Assembly: GCF_019890635.1 (NCBI RefSeq)
Contig: NZ_JAIOAB010000041.1
Location: 1-64,000, forward strand
Source of the DNA: Streptomyces sennicomposti
GTDB taxonomy: Bacteria; Actinomycetota; Actinomycetes; Streptomycetales; Streptomycetaceae
Length of the DNA: 64,000 nt
Direction: 5' to 3'
Shown here: piece by piece, positions 8,822-17,203 of the stretch
How the letters are laid out: the number at the start of each line of letters is the position of its first letter
Position numbering within the stretch: the first letter of the stretch is position 1
The notes under the pieces: generated by a model
The model's database searches: none
What the model saw: the letters and a program-made list of their open reading frames with translations, nothing else
What the model was told of the DNA's origin: nothing
Translations under genes and position numbers: made by a program

Positions 8822-9932
8822 AGACCCCCGCGTCGGCCTCCGTCGGCTTCTCCTCGTCGCCGTCTCCGGCGGGTTCCTCCGGGGACTCCGGGCGCTCCGG
8901 CAGTTCCGCCGCCAGTGCCGCCGCGGCCTGCACCAGGGGCAGGGCCAGCAGCGCGCCCGCGCCCTCACCGACCGACAGGCCCTGGTCGAGCAGGGGCTCC
9001 AGCGCCATCCGGTCCAGCGCCTTGGCCTGCCCCGGCTCCCCGCTCGCCTGCCCCGCCAGCCACCAGTCCGGCGCCCGGAACGCGATCCGCTGGCCCACCA
9101 GCGCGCACGCGGCCGAGACCACGCCGTCCAGGACCACCGGCAGCTTGCGCACCGCGCACTGGAGCAGGAAGCCGGTCGCCGCCGCGAGGTCCGCCCCGCC
9201 CACGGTCGCCAGCAGCTGCAACTGGTCGCCCAGCACCGGCCGCGCCCGGCGCAGCGCGTCCCGGATCGCGGCGCACTTGCGCATCCACGCCAGATCGTCG
9301 ATCGGCTCGCCGCCGCGCCCGGTCACCACCGACGCGTCCGTCCCGCACAGCGCGGCCACCAGCACCGCCGCCGCCGTCGTCCCGCCCACGCTGACATCGC
9401 CGAGCACGACCAGGTCCGTACCGGAGTCGGCCTCCTCGTCGGCCACCGCCGTCCCGGCCCGGAAGGCGGCCTCCGCCTCCTCGAGGGTCAGCGCATCCTC
9501 GATGTCGATGCGCCCGCTGCCGCGCCGCACCCGGTGCCGTACGACCTCGGCGGGCAGCGTCTCGGGCGCGCAGTCCAGCGCCATGTCGACCACACGCACC
9601 GGCACCCCGAGCCGGCGGGCCAGCACGGACACCGGCCGGCCGCCCTCCAGCACCGCCCGCACCAGCCGCTCGGCACTGCCCGCGGGCCGCTTCGACACGC
9701 CCAGTCCGGCCACGCCGTGGTCACCGGCGAAGAGCACGACCCGCGGCCGTTCCACCGGCCGCACCGGCACCGCGCCCTGTGCCGCGGCCAGCCACTCACC
9801 CAGGTCGTCCAGGCGGCCCAGCGCGCCGGGCGGCACGACCTGACGCTCCCGGCGCGCCTCGGCGTCACGGCGCACACCGCCGTCGGGGCGCTCGATCAGA
9901 TCGGTGAAGTCGTCGAGATTCAGCGAGCTCAT
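8820..9932 (-). CDS. cobT: nicotinate-nucleotide--dimethylbenzimidazole phosphoribosyltransferase
   Basis: This enzyme makes alpha-ribazole 5'-phosphate from nicotinate mononucleotide and dimethylbenzimidazole, supplying the lower ligand to CobS. It has 370 residues. Family motifs are the glycine-rich FAGDHGVAGLGVS at 68-80, VVLGDVSVGGTTAAA, and GEGAGALLALPL at 322-333 carrying the putative catalytic glutamate E323. The ATG at 9932 gives the usual N terminus; the longer upstream frame overlaps the divergent methyltransferase. An acidic Glu/Pro-rich tail follows the fold. The stop codon lies inside the first unit of a 50-bp tandem array. Confidence 0.95.
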   Translation of the reverse strand: MSSLNLDDFTDLIERPDGGVRRDAEARRERQVVPPGALGRLDDLGEWLAAAQGAVPVRPVERPRVVLFAGDHGVAGLGVSKRPAGSAERLVRAVLEGGRPVSVLARRLGVPVRVVDMALDCAPETLPAEVVRHRVRRGSGRIDIEDALTLEEAEAAFRAGTAVADEEADSGTDLVVLGDVSVGGTTAAAVLVAALCGTDASVVTGRGGEPIDDLAWMRKCAAIRDALRRARPVLGDQLQLLATVGGADLAAATGFLLQCAVRKLPVVLDGVVSAACALVGQRIAFRAPDWWLAGQASGEPGQAKALDRMALEPLLDQGLSVGEGAGALLALPLVQAAAALAAELPERPESPEEPAGDGDEEKPTEADAGV

Positions 9933-10146
9933 TCGCCGAACAGTACCGGCCCCGGTCGAACACGGCGGAGCCACATCACCGCCACACCCGGACAGCCTCT
10001 TTCCCCTCGCGAGCGAGATCCCATACGTTCCCTTTGCCGTGAAATGTCGGCGGCGCGGGCGGTGCGGGACGGCCGTGTCCGGGCCGCCGCCGTCCCCCGC
10101 CGCCGTCCCTGCCGTCGTACGACCCCGACGCCCCCGGGAGCCGCCC

Positions 10147-11229
10147 ATGCCGCCCCTGCCGTACGCCCCGCGGATCTACGACCCGCGCCGTATCGCGTAC
10201 GCCGCCGAACTCGCCCAGGGGACGGACCGGTTCAGCGAACCGCGCCGCGAGGACTGCCCCTGGTGCGGATCGGCGCGGCTGCGCACCCGGCTGCGCGCAC
10301 CGGACCTGCTCCAGCGCAAACCGGGGGTGTTCGCCCTCGACCAGTGCCGGGACTGCGGGCACGCCTTTCAGAACCCCCGGCTCACCCCGGCGGGACTGGC
10401 CTTCTACCACCGCGACCACGACGAGTCCGACCCCGACGGCCTGCCCGACCCGGTCCTCGCCGACCGCCGCGGCCGCCGCCGGCACCGCGGCGACGCCCGG
10501 CTGATGCTGAACGTCGGCGAACCGGAGAGCTGGCTCGACGTCGGCACCGGCCACGCCCACTTCCCGGCCGCCGCGCGCGAGGTGTTCCCGTACACCGCCT
10601 TCGACGGCCTCGACCCGACCCCGCGCGTGGAGCGGGCCCGGGAGGCCGGGCGGATCGAGGAGGCGCACATCGGGCACCTGGCCGACCCGCACCTCGCCGA
10701 ACGGCTGCGCGGCCGCTACGACGTGGTCAGCGTCTTCCACCACCTCGCGCACGCCCCCGACCCGCGCGCCGAACTGCGCGGCGCGCTCGCCGCGTTGCGC
10801 CCCGGCGGCCATCTGCTGATCGAACTGCCCGACCCGCGCAGCGCGTTCGCCCGGCTGCTCGGCAAGTGGTGGCTGCCGCACGGCCAGCCGCGCCATCTGC
10901 ACCTGCTGCCGCTCGCCAACCTCCGCGCGGAACTGGAGGCGGCCGGCTGCACGGTCCTCGTCGTCGACCGCCGCACCCCGCACACCCCCAACGACCTCTC
11001 CGCCGCCCTCGCCCTGGTCCTCGCCCGGCTGCTGCCCGCCCCCGACGCGCCCTGGCGGCACACCCCGCCCTCCGCCGTCCGGCGCGCCGCACGCGCGGTC
11101 CTGGCCACCGCGCTGGGCCCACTGGTGGACGTGGTCGCGGTGCTCGACCTGCTGCTGTCCCCGCTGCTGCGCCGCACCCCCGGCCTGTCCAACGCCTACC
11201 GCGTGGTGGCCCGCAGGGACGCCGCCTGA
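10147..11229 (+). CDS. class I SAM-dependent methyltransferase with N-terminal zinc ribbon
   Basis: 360 residues. An N-terminal zinc finger (C37-x2-C40 and C67-x2-C70) precedes a Rossmann methyltransferase domain with motif I WLDVGTGHAHF at 129-139, a DVVSVFHHLAHAPDP acidic/aromatic region, and LRPGGHLLIELPDP motif post-II. This layout resembles the zinc-ribbon methyltransferases (Methyltransf_11/12 types) often found with sugar or cell-surface pathways. The substrate is not deducible. It is transcribed divergently from cobT across a 214-bp gap and followed by a repeat tract, without an obvious operon partner. Confidence 0.8.
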   Translation: MPPLPYAPRIYDPRRIAYAAELAQGTDRFSEPRREDCPWCGSARLRTRLRAPDLLQRKPGVFALDQCRDCGHAFQNPRLTPAGLAFYHRDHDESDPDGLPDPVLADRRGRRRHRGDARLMLNVGEPESWLDVGTGHAHFPAAAREVFPYTAFDGLDPTPRVERAREAGRIEEAHIGHLADPHLAERLRGRYDVVSVFHHLAHAPDPRAELRGALAALRPGGHLLIELPDPRSAFARLLGKWWLPHGQPRHLHLLPLANLRAELEAAGCTVLVVDRRTPHTPNDLSAALALVLARLLPAPDAPWRHTPPSAVRRAARAVLATALGPLVDVVAVLDLLLSPLLRRTPGLSNAYRVVARRDAA

Positions 11230-11515
11230 CCGGCCGATCCCCGGCTTCCGATCCCCGGCTTCCCGTCCCGGCTTCCGATTCCCGGCCGCCGATCCCCGGC
11301 TTCCGATTCCCGGCCGCCGATCCCCGGCTTCCGGTTCCGGCGGCCGGTCCCGGCGGGCGGCCCTGGCGACCGGTTCCGGCGACCGGTCCCGGCGGGCGGC
11401 CCTGGCGACCGGTCCCGGCGACCGGCCCTGGCGACCGGTCCCGGCGACCGGCCCTGGCGACCGGTTCCGGCGGACGGTCCCGGCGGGCGGGCCCGCGGGC
11501 CCCGGCGCGCGGCCG
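11230..11515. repeat. short-unit tandem repeat tract between methyltransferase and cobU
   Basis: Left part: 27-bp-type repeats of CTTCCGATTCCCGGCCGCCGA. Right part (about 11355-11490): at least eight imperfect 13-bp units of the form CCCTGGCGACCGG / TCCCGGCGACCGG. No coding potential beyond low-complexity translations. Confidence 0.85.
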
Positions 11516-11521
11516 GCGCCG

Positions 11522-12730
11522 TCAGCCGCGCAGCACCAGCGCCTGGCCCGCCACCACCAGCAGCACCTGCTCGCACTCGGCGGCGAACGCGGCGTTCAGC
11601 CGGCCGAGTTCGTCGCGGTAGCGGCGGCCGGAGGCGGTGGCCGGGACGATCCCGGAGCCGACCTCGTTGGAGACGGCGACCACGGTCCGGGAGGTGGCCC
11701 GGACGGCGGCCGTCAGCGCGGCCACCCGCTCGCGCAGGGCGCGCTCGCCGCCGTCCGCCCACACGGCGTCGTCCCACGCGCCGACCGCGTCCATCGCGTC
11801 CGTCAGCCACAGCGACAGACAGTCCATGAGCAGCGGCGGTCCGTCCTCGGCCAGCAGGGGCACCAGATCGCAGGTCTCCGCCGTGCGCCACGAGCCCGGC
11901 CGCCGCTCCCGGTGCGCGGCGACCCGGCCCGCCCACTCGGTGTCCCCGCCGCGGGTCCCGCCCGTCGCGACGTACAGGACGCCGGGGAAGGACTCCAGCC
12001 GCCGTTCCGCCTCCACCGACTTGCCCGAGCGCGCCCCGCCGAGCACCAGCGTGCGCCGGGGCACGTCCGGCACCTCCTCGTACCCGCCGACCGCCAGCGT
12101 CGTACCGTCCGGCACGGCCCGCGCGCCCGCCGCCGCCAGCCGCCGGCGCAGCTCCGGACCCGGCGGCACGTCGTGATCCAGGTGCACCGCGACGACGTCC
12201 GTGGCCGGACCCACCGAGCCCACCGCTCGCAGCTTGGCCAGCGCGTCCGGCCGGCCCACCACGTCGGCGAGCACCATGTCGTACGACTCGGCCGTGTCCT
12301 CCTCCAGACCCGCGGGCGCGCCGCCCGGCGGCAGGTACAGCAGCCGCAGCCCGTCCGGCGCGGTCACCGCGTAGCCGGTGCCCGGCGCGTCCATCGCCAC
12401 CGCCCGCACCCGGTGCCCCGACAGCAGCGCCAGCTCCCGCCCGTCCGGCACCCGGCCCGGCTGCGGCAGCCCGGCCGGCACCTCCACGGCGGGCCCGTCG
12501 TGCGGATGGGTCAGCAGCACCTGCGCCACCTGGCCCAGCGAGGCCCCGGCCCGCGCCGCCGCGAGGGCCGCGCCCGGGGTCAGGTCCAGCAGCAGCGCCC
12601 CGTCCACCAGCAACGAGGTCGCCGCCCGCGCGTCGGCGCCGAGCGCCGTGGCGCAGGCCGCGCAGGGGCAGTGGGGGCGGGGCAGGCCCGCGGGGGCGCC
12701 GGTGCCGAGCAGAGTCACGTCCACGGACAT
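11522..12730 (-). CDS. cobU: metallo-beta-lactamase-like domain fused to adenosylcobinamide kinase/guanylyltransferase
   Basis: 402 residues with two parts. Residues 1 to about 215 resemble an MBL-fold domain beginning VTLLGTGAPAG with a CPCAAC cysteine cluster at 21-26. The metal motif is broken: THPHDGP at 74-80 instead of HxHxDH, so hydrolase activity is doubtful. Residues 226-402 are CobU: P-loop GGARSGKS at 231-238, the HRERR segment with the probable GMP-accepting H273, and SNEVGSGIVP. CobU phosphorylates adenosylcobinamide and converts it to the GDP derivative used by CobS. The ATG at 12730 gives a complete MBL N terminus. Confidence 0.9.
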   Translation of the reverse strand: MSVDVTLLGTGAPAGLPRPHCPCAACATALGADARAATSLLVDGALLLDLTPGAALAAARAGASLGQVAQVLLTHPHDGPAVEVPAGLPQPGRVPDGRELALLSGHRVRAVAMDAPGTGYAVTAPDGLRLLYLPPGGAPAGLEEDTAESYDMVLADVVGRPDALAKLRAVGSVGPATDVVAVHLDHDVPPGPELRRRLAAAGARAVPDGTTLAVGGYEEVPDVPRRTLVLGGARSGKSVEAERRLESFPGVLYVATGGTRGGDTEWAGRVAAHRERRPGSWRTAETCDLVPLLAEDGPPLLMDCLSLWLTDAMDAVGAWDDAVWADGGERALRERVAALTAAVRATSRTVVAVSNEVGSGIVPATASGRRYRDELGRLNAAFAAECEQVLLVVAGQALVLRG

Positions 12731-12838
12731 GATTTTCGCGGGTCGCCGCCGGTCTTGCGCATCCGGCTAGGCTGCGGGCAGGAGCCGGATGAAGATCCGG
12801 CTTCCGCTGTGCAGTGTGCTCACACCAGGGAGGCGTAC

Positions 12839-13057
12839 ATGGCGGCATGGACGTGGCGGTTCGAGACGGCCGACGGGACGGAGGTCCAGCCCGCGGTGCA
12901 GCCGGAGGAGTTCACCACGCAGGGCGACGCCGAGTCCTGGATCGGCGAGAACTGGAAGGCCCTGGCCGACGGCGGCGCGGACCAGGTCCGGCTGTTCGAG
13001 GACGCTTCGGAGATCTACGGCCCGATGAGCCTGCACGCCGACGAAGCACAGGCGTGA
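12839..13057 (+). CDS. small conserved Streptomyces protein, function unknown
   Basis: 72 residues beginning MAAWTWRFE, acidic, with no signal peptide or membrane segment. A GGGAGG ribosome site stands 7 bases before the ATG, supporting this start. The protein looks like a compact alpha/beta fold and resembles short hypothetical proteins seen in many Streptomyces genomes. It is divergent from the cobU fusion (108-bp gap). The bases from its stop codon onward (13055-13074) recur at 13119-13138. Confidence 0.75.
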   Translation: MAAWTWRFETADGTEVQPAVQPEEFTTQGDAESWIGENWKALADGGADQVRLFEDASEIYGPMSLHADEAQA

Positions 13058-13262
13058 CGGCGGCCGGACGCGACAGGGTGCGGCCCTGACACGGCTCGTG
13101 CGTGGCAGGGCCCGACCCTGACGGCGGCCGGACGCGACGGCGCCCGGCCCTGACGGGACGCGGCCTGGACGGGACCCGGCGGGACAGCGCCCGGCCCGGA
13201 CGGTGCCCGGCCCGGACAGGGTTCCGGGCCCGACTGCGCCCGGGCGTGGGAGCGGACGGAGT
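13058..13262. repeat. GC-rich repeat tract after the small protein gene
   Basis: Contains an exact 20-bp direct repeat, TGACGGCGGCCGGACGCGAC, at 13055-13074 and 13119-13138, the first copy including the upstream gene's stop codon. Several GCCCGGCCCGGACGG-type imperfect repeats follow. No gene seen. Confidence 0.8.
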
Positions 13263-13263
13263 G

Positions 13264-13294
13264 GGGGCGGGCGCCGGAGACCGGCGCCCGCCCC
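13264..13294 (-). terminator. strong hairpin after the HtrA gene
   Basis: Perfect 14-bp stem (13264-13277 with 13281-13294) and a 3-base AGA loop, ending 4 bases beyond the stop of the minus-strand protease gene. Confidence 0.85.
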
Positions 13295-13297
13295 GCC

Positions 13298-14419
13298 TCA
13301 CTGTTCGCCCAGCGTCACGTCCACCGTGTGCTCCTCGCCGTCGCGGGTGAACGTCACCTTGGTCCGCCCGCCGGGCCGGTCCGCGGCCAGCGCCTCGGAC
13401 AGCGAGGTGATCGTCGTGATCGGCGAGTCGCCCACACGGGTGATGATGTCGCCGGGCCGCATCCCCGCCCTGGCCGCCGCGCCGCCCGCCTTGACCTCGA
13501 CCACGGCGACCCCGGCGGGCTGGTAGTCGGTGTCGACGACCGTGCGGCCGGTGATGCCGAGCGCGGCCCGGCCGGAGTCCACGACCTTGCCGTACTTCAC
13601 GATCTGCCCGGCGATCGTGCTGACCATCGACGCCGGGATCGCGAAGCCGATGCCGGGCGCGGCGCTGCCGCCGAGCTGCGGGTCGGTGGCAGCGAGCGTC
13701 GGGATGCCGATGACCTGGCCGTCCAGGTTGACCAGCGCGCCCCCGCTGTTGCCCGGGTTGATCGCGGCCGAGGTCTGCACCATGTTGGCGATCGTCGCCC
13801 CCGTGCCGCCGCCGCTGCTGCCCTCGCTGACCGTGCGGCCGGTCGCCGAGACGATGCCCTGGGTCACGCTGGAGGACAGGCCCAGCGGCGAGCCCATGGC
13901 CAGCACGATCTGCCCGACCTCGACCTTCTCCGAGTCGCCGAAGGTCGCCGCCTTCAGACCCTGCGGCACCTTGTCCAGCTTCACCACGGCCAGGTCCTGG
14001 TCCGGGTAGGAGGAGACGAGGGTGGCGGTGAACGTCCCCTCGCTGCCGGCCGTGGTCACCCGGAAGCGCTTCTCGTTCCCGACGACGTGCGCGTTGGTGA
14101 CGATATGGCCCTTGTCGTCGTAGACGACCCCGGAACCGAGGTCGTTGCTGCCCTGGATCTGCACCACCGAGGGCAGTACGTCCCGGATCACCCGCAGGTA
14201 GTCGTTCTGGAGGTCGTTCGCGGAGCGCGGGGCGACCGCCTGCCGCCGGTTCCCGGAACCGTCCTTGGTGCCCGCCGTGGCGTCACCGCTGGCGGAGGCC
14301 GCCGCCTCGCCCGGCGACGAGGAGCCGCTGCACCCGGACAGCAGCGCGGCACAGCAGACCAGAGCGAGCAGCGGACCGGCCCACCTGAAGCACCGGTCCC
14401 GGCCGAGGAAGACGTCCAT
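13298..14419 (-). CDS. HtrA/DegP-type trypsin-like serine protease lipoprotein with PDZ domain
   Basis: 373 residues. A signal peptide with lipobox LLSGC (C30) implies anchoring to the outer face of the membrane. After a Ser/Ala-rich linker comes a trypsin-like domain with the triad H111 (VTNAHVVG), D142 (DQDLAVVKL) and S225 (NPGNSGGALVNLDG). One PDZ domain at about 285-365 (ALGITGRT...GAAARAGMRPGDIITRVGD) completes it. This is the architecture of bacterial quality-control proteases. The ATG at 14419 was chosen because it opens the signal peptide. A 14-bp hairpin closes the gene, so it is probably monocistronic. Confidence 0.93.
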   Translation of the reverse strand: MDVFLGRDRCFRWAGPLLALVCCAALLSGCSGSSSPGEAAASASGDATAGTKDGSGNRRQAVAPRSANDLQNDYLRVIRDVLPSVVQIQGSNDLGSGVVYDDKGHIVTNAHVVGNEKRFRVTTAGSEGTFTATLVSSYPDQDLAVVKLDKVPQGLKAATFGDSEKVEVGQIVLAMGSPLGLSSSVTQGIVSATGRTVSEGSSGGGTGATIANMVQTSAAINPGNSGGALVNLDGQVIGIPTLAATDPQLGGSAAPGIGFAIPASMVSTIAGQIVKYGKVVDSGRAALGITGRTVVDTDYQPAGVAVVEVKAGGAAARAGMRPGDIITRVGDSPITTITSLSEALAADRPGGRTKVTFTRDGEEHTVDVTLGEQ

Positions 14420-14499
14420 GAACCGAGTCTGTCCCCGCCCCCGCGCCCCGTCCCGCACAGCTCACCCGAACGTGCGGCGGGGGAGGACGTCCCGGCAGG

Positions 14500-14657
14500 G
14501 GCGGACCCGGATTCCGGGGAGCCTCGGCCTCGTACACCCGGTACACCCGGGGAGGACCAGCCCCGTACGCCGCGAGGCTCAGCCTCCCTACGCCGGGGGC
14601 CTCCAGCCCCGTACGCCGAGGGAGGCTCGCCGGGGAAGGCTCAGCCCCGTACGCCGC
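14500..14657. repeat. interspersed CAGCCCCGTACGCCG repeats at the methyltransferase 3' end
   Basis: Exact 15-mers occur at 14558-14572, 14604-14618 and 14642-14656. The last overlaps the final codons and stop of the minus-strand methyltransferase. GGAGGCTC/CTCAGCC variants fill the spaces. No gene in 14420-14640. Confidence 0.8.
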
Positions 14658-15465
14658 ACAGGTGCAGCAGCGCCGCCACCGAGCGGTACGGGTCGGTGCG
14701 GCCGGCCCGGTCCTCGGCGGCCAGCAGGGTCTCCAGGTCGGCCGGCGGCTCCGTGCCGTCCGCCGCCGTGTCCGTGAAGACCCGCACGCCGTACCAGGAG
14801 TGCAGCGGCGCCCCGATGCCGGCCAGCGTCGCCGTCAGATCGGCGAGCCGGTCCGCGCGGACGTCCAGACCGAGGCGGACGGGGGTCCCCCCGTCCGGGT
14901 CCGTTCGAGAATGGGGGAGGTACGCGGTCGTGTCGAACGCCGCCAGCGCGCCCGCCCAGTCGCCGGACAGGCCCGGCCGCAGCGCCAGCGCGTCGCCGTT
15001 GCGCACCAGCAGCGACAGCAGGCCGCCCGGTGCGAGCATCCGCGCCAGCCCGGCGAGCAGCGCGTCCGGCTCCTCGACGTACATCAGCACGCCGTGGCAC
15101 AGCACCACGTCGAAACTGCCGGGCAGGAAGTGCACCCCGGTGTCCCGGCCGTCGCTCTCGACGATCCGCACCCGCGCCCGGATGCCCTCCGGCTCGCGGG
15201 CCAGCGCCGCGCGCGCCGCGGAGATCATCGTCTCGTCGCGCTCCAGGCCGGTCACCTGGTGGCCGGCGCGCGCCAGGCGCAGCGCCTGCGTGCCCTGGCC
15301 CATCCCGACGTCGAGCACCCGCAGCCGCTGCCCGACGGGGAACCGCCCGGCGATCTGCTCCTCCAGCTGCCGGGCGACCAGTTCCTGCCGTACGACATCG
15401 CGCAGCCCGCCCGGCTCGGTCAGCCAGGAATCGGCCGCGTCCCCGGAGAAAGCGGTCGCACTCAG
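14641..15465 (-). CDS. class I SAM-dependent methyltransferase (probable CTG start)
   Basis: About 274 residues. A Rossmann fold is clear: motif I VLDVGMGQGTQ at 50-60, acidic LERDE at the end of beta 2, GSFDVVLCHGVLMYVEEP, and LAPGGLLSLLVRNG. The frame has no ATG/GTG/TTG near the expected N terminus. A CTG at 15465 overlaps the TGA of the upstream DUF3043 gene in the 4-base pattern CTGA, and gives the natural start LSATAFSGDAADSWL. The alternative is a much longer frame starting inside the DUF3043 gene at 15651. The two genes are translationally coupled. Substrate unknown; it resembles UbiE/CmoA-like enzymes in general fold only. Confidence 0.8.
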   Translation of the reverse strand: MSATAFSGDAADSWLTEPGGLRDVVRQELVARQLEEQIAGRFPVGQRLRVLDVGMGQGTQALRLARAGHQVTGLERDETMISAARAALAREPEGIRARVRIVESDGRDTGVHFLPGSFDVVLCHGVLMYVEEPDALLAGLARMLAPGGLLSLLVRNGDALALRPGLSGDWAGALAAFDTTAYLPHSRTDPDGGTPVRLGLDVRADRLADLTATLAGIGAPLHSWYGVRVFTDTAADGTEPPADLETLLAAEDRAGRTDPYRSVAALLHLCGVRG

Positions 15466-16061
15466 GGCCGCTCGCCCCGCTTGACCTGCGGCTTCGGCAG
15501 CCTCAGCCGGCGCATCTGCAGGGAGCGCATCAGACCGTAGGCGACCGCGCCCTTGGTGTTCTGGTCCGGGAAGCGCTCGGCGAGCCGCTTCCGGAGCCGG
15601 AAGCCGCTGACGACGGAGTCCAGCACGATCAGGACGATCACCACGAGCCACAGCAGCAGCGCCACCTGCTGGAGGTAGCCCACCCGCACCATGGACAGCA
15701 CGAGGATGGCCACGGCCATCGGCAGGAAGAACTCCGCGATGTTGAACCGCGAGTCGATGAAGTCGCGCGCGAAGCGGCGCACCGGGCCCTTGTCGCGGGC
15801 CGGGAGGTAGCGCTCGTCGCCGTTGGCCAGCGCCTGGCGCTGGCGCTCCAGCGCGACACGGCGCTCCTCGCGCTGCCGCTTGGCGGCGTCCTTGCGCGTC
15901 GTGGGCGTGGTGGCGACGCTGCGTCGCTGGGACTGGGCCTCACTCCGCTTCGGCGTCGGGCGGCCCTTGGGGGCCTGGGGGTCACGGGGCTGCTTGGAGA
16001 TGCTCACCGGGGCCTTGTCGGCGGCCGGGGCCTTCTCTTCCTTGGCACGGCTACGGAACAC
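15462..16061 (-). CDS. DUF3043 domain membrane protein
   Basis: 199 residues from the GTG at 16061 (VFRSRAKEEKAP). The N-terminal half is highly basic with coiled-coil potential (RKDAAKRQREERRVALERQRQAL), followed by ARDKGPVRRFARDFIDSRFNIAEFF and two adjacent transmembrane segments, the signature of actinobacterial DUF3043 proteins. Function is unknown. An in-frame ATG at 16091 would add ten residues; I prefer the GTG because family members start FRSR/FRRR. It overlaps the downstream methyltransferase by 4 bp and is divergent from pspA. Confidence 0.87.
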   Translation of the reverse strand: MFRSRAKEEKAPAADKAPVSISKQPRDPQAPKGRPTPKRSEAQSQRRSVATTPTTRKDAAKRQREERRVALERQRQALANGDERYLPARDKGPVRRFARDFIDSRFNIAEFFLPMAVAILVLSMVRVGYLQQVALLLWLVVIVLIVLDSVVSGFRLRKRLAERFPDQNTKGAVAYGLMRSLQMRRLRLPKPQVKRGERP

Positions 16062-16344
16062 AAATCCCAAGGGTAAGGGCTTGACCCGCATGGACCACAG
16101 CCCGGCCGGGAACGATCCGGCAACACCGGACGTCTGAAGGAGAACAGGGGGACGGCACGACCGCGGCGGTCCGGCGCTCCCGGGGATCACCTACTCCCTG
16201 GGCCGGAGCGGTGGCGTACGCAGTCGTCCTTGGGGATGACCGCATCCGCGACCGAACAGTGCGGTAATGGATGCAGGGCCCGTACTGTGGGTTCTGTCGC
16301 AGAGCTGTGAGCTGGAGTCCGTCAGAAGGGGGCGCGCGAAGCCC

Positions 16345-17136
16345 ATGAGCGGTGTCATGAAGCGTATGGGGATGATCTTCCGCGCGAAGGCGAACAAGGC
16401 CCTTGACCGGGCCGAGGACCCGCGCGAGACCCTCGATTACTCGTACCAGAAGCAGCTGGAGCTGCTGCAGAAGGTCCGCCGCGGCGTCGCCGACGTGGCG
16501 ACCAGCCGCAAGCGCCTCGAACTCCAGCTGAACCAGCTGCAGCAGCAGTCCTCCAAGCTGGAGGACCAGGGCCGCAAGGCGCTGGCGCTCGGCCGTGAGG
16601 ACCTGGCCCGCGAGGCCCTGTCCCGCCGCGCCGCGCTGCAGCAGCAGGTCACCGACCTGGAGACGCAGCACTCCACCCTCCAGGGCGAGGAGGAGAAGCT
16701 CACCCTGGCGGCCCAGCGCCTGCAGGCCAAGGTGGACGCCTTCCGGACCAAGAAGGAGACCATCAAGGCCACCTACACCGCCGCCCAGGCGCAGACCCGG
16801 ATCGGCGAGGCGTTCTCCGGCATCTCCGAGGAGATGGGCGACGTCGGCCTGGCCATCCAGCGTGCCGAGGACAAGACCCAGCAGCTCCAGGCCCGGGCCG
16901 GCGCGATCGACGAACTGCTCGCCTCCGGCGCCCTCGACGACCCGTCGGGGATGGCCAAGGACGACATCGCGGCCGAGCTGGACCGCCTCTCCGGTGGTAC
17001 GGATGTAGAGCTGGAGCTGCAGCGCATGAAGGCCGAGCTGGCCGGCGGCGCCCCGCAGCAGGCCATCGAGGGCGGCCAGAACCAGGCGCAGCCCCAGCAG
17101 CAGCCGCAGGACGCTCCCCGCTTCGACAAGCAGTAG
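16345..17136 (+). CDS. pspA: PspA/IM30 family membrane stress protein
   Basis: 263 residues, almost entirely alpha-helical coiled coil. It starts MSGVMKRMGMIFRAKANKALDRAEDP, the amphipathic membrane-binding helix of the family, followed by long Gln/Glu/Lys heptads to about residue 215 and a Gln/Pro-rich tail. PspA proteins (ESCRT-III relatives) assemble on the inner membrane surface under envelope stress. The ATG at 16345 follows an AGAAGGGGG site; the upstream frame from 16267 is not needed. pspAA follows 67 bp downstream on the same strand, so the two are probably co-transcribed. Confidence 0.94.
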   Translation: MSGVMKRMGMIFRAKANKALDRAEDPRETLDYSYQKQLELLQKVRRGVADVATSRKRLELQLNQLQQQSSKLEDQGRKALALGREDLAREALSRRAALQQQVTDLETQHSTLQGEEEKLTLAAQRLQAKVDAFRTKKETIKATYTAAQAQTRIGEAFSGISEEMGDVGLAIQRAEDKTQQLQARAGAIDELLASGALDDPSGMAKDDIAAELDRLSGGTDVELELQRMKAELAGGAPQQAIEGGQNQAQPQQQPQDAPRFDKQ

Positions 17137-17203
17137 GCCGGGCGCGGAGCACGCCACGTCACGTCACCGACAGCCGGGGTCCTACGCCGCCGAGGAGGGC
17201 GAC

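Noticed and set aside
9933..10146. Cobalamin riboswitch upstream of cobT
   Set aside because: No B12-box or aptamer core could be recognised on the minus strand; the gap looks like an ordinary divergent promoter region.
8814..11621. 935-codon plus-strand frame across cobT
   Set aside because: Shadow of cobT and of the methyltransferase in another frame, ending in repeat DNA; no motif.
16267..16344. Longer pspA frame from 16267
   Set aside because: The family N terminus begins at the internal ATG at 16345, which has its own ribosome site.
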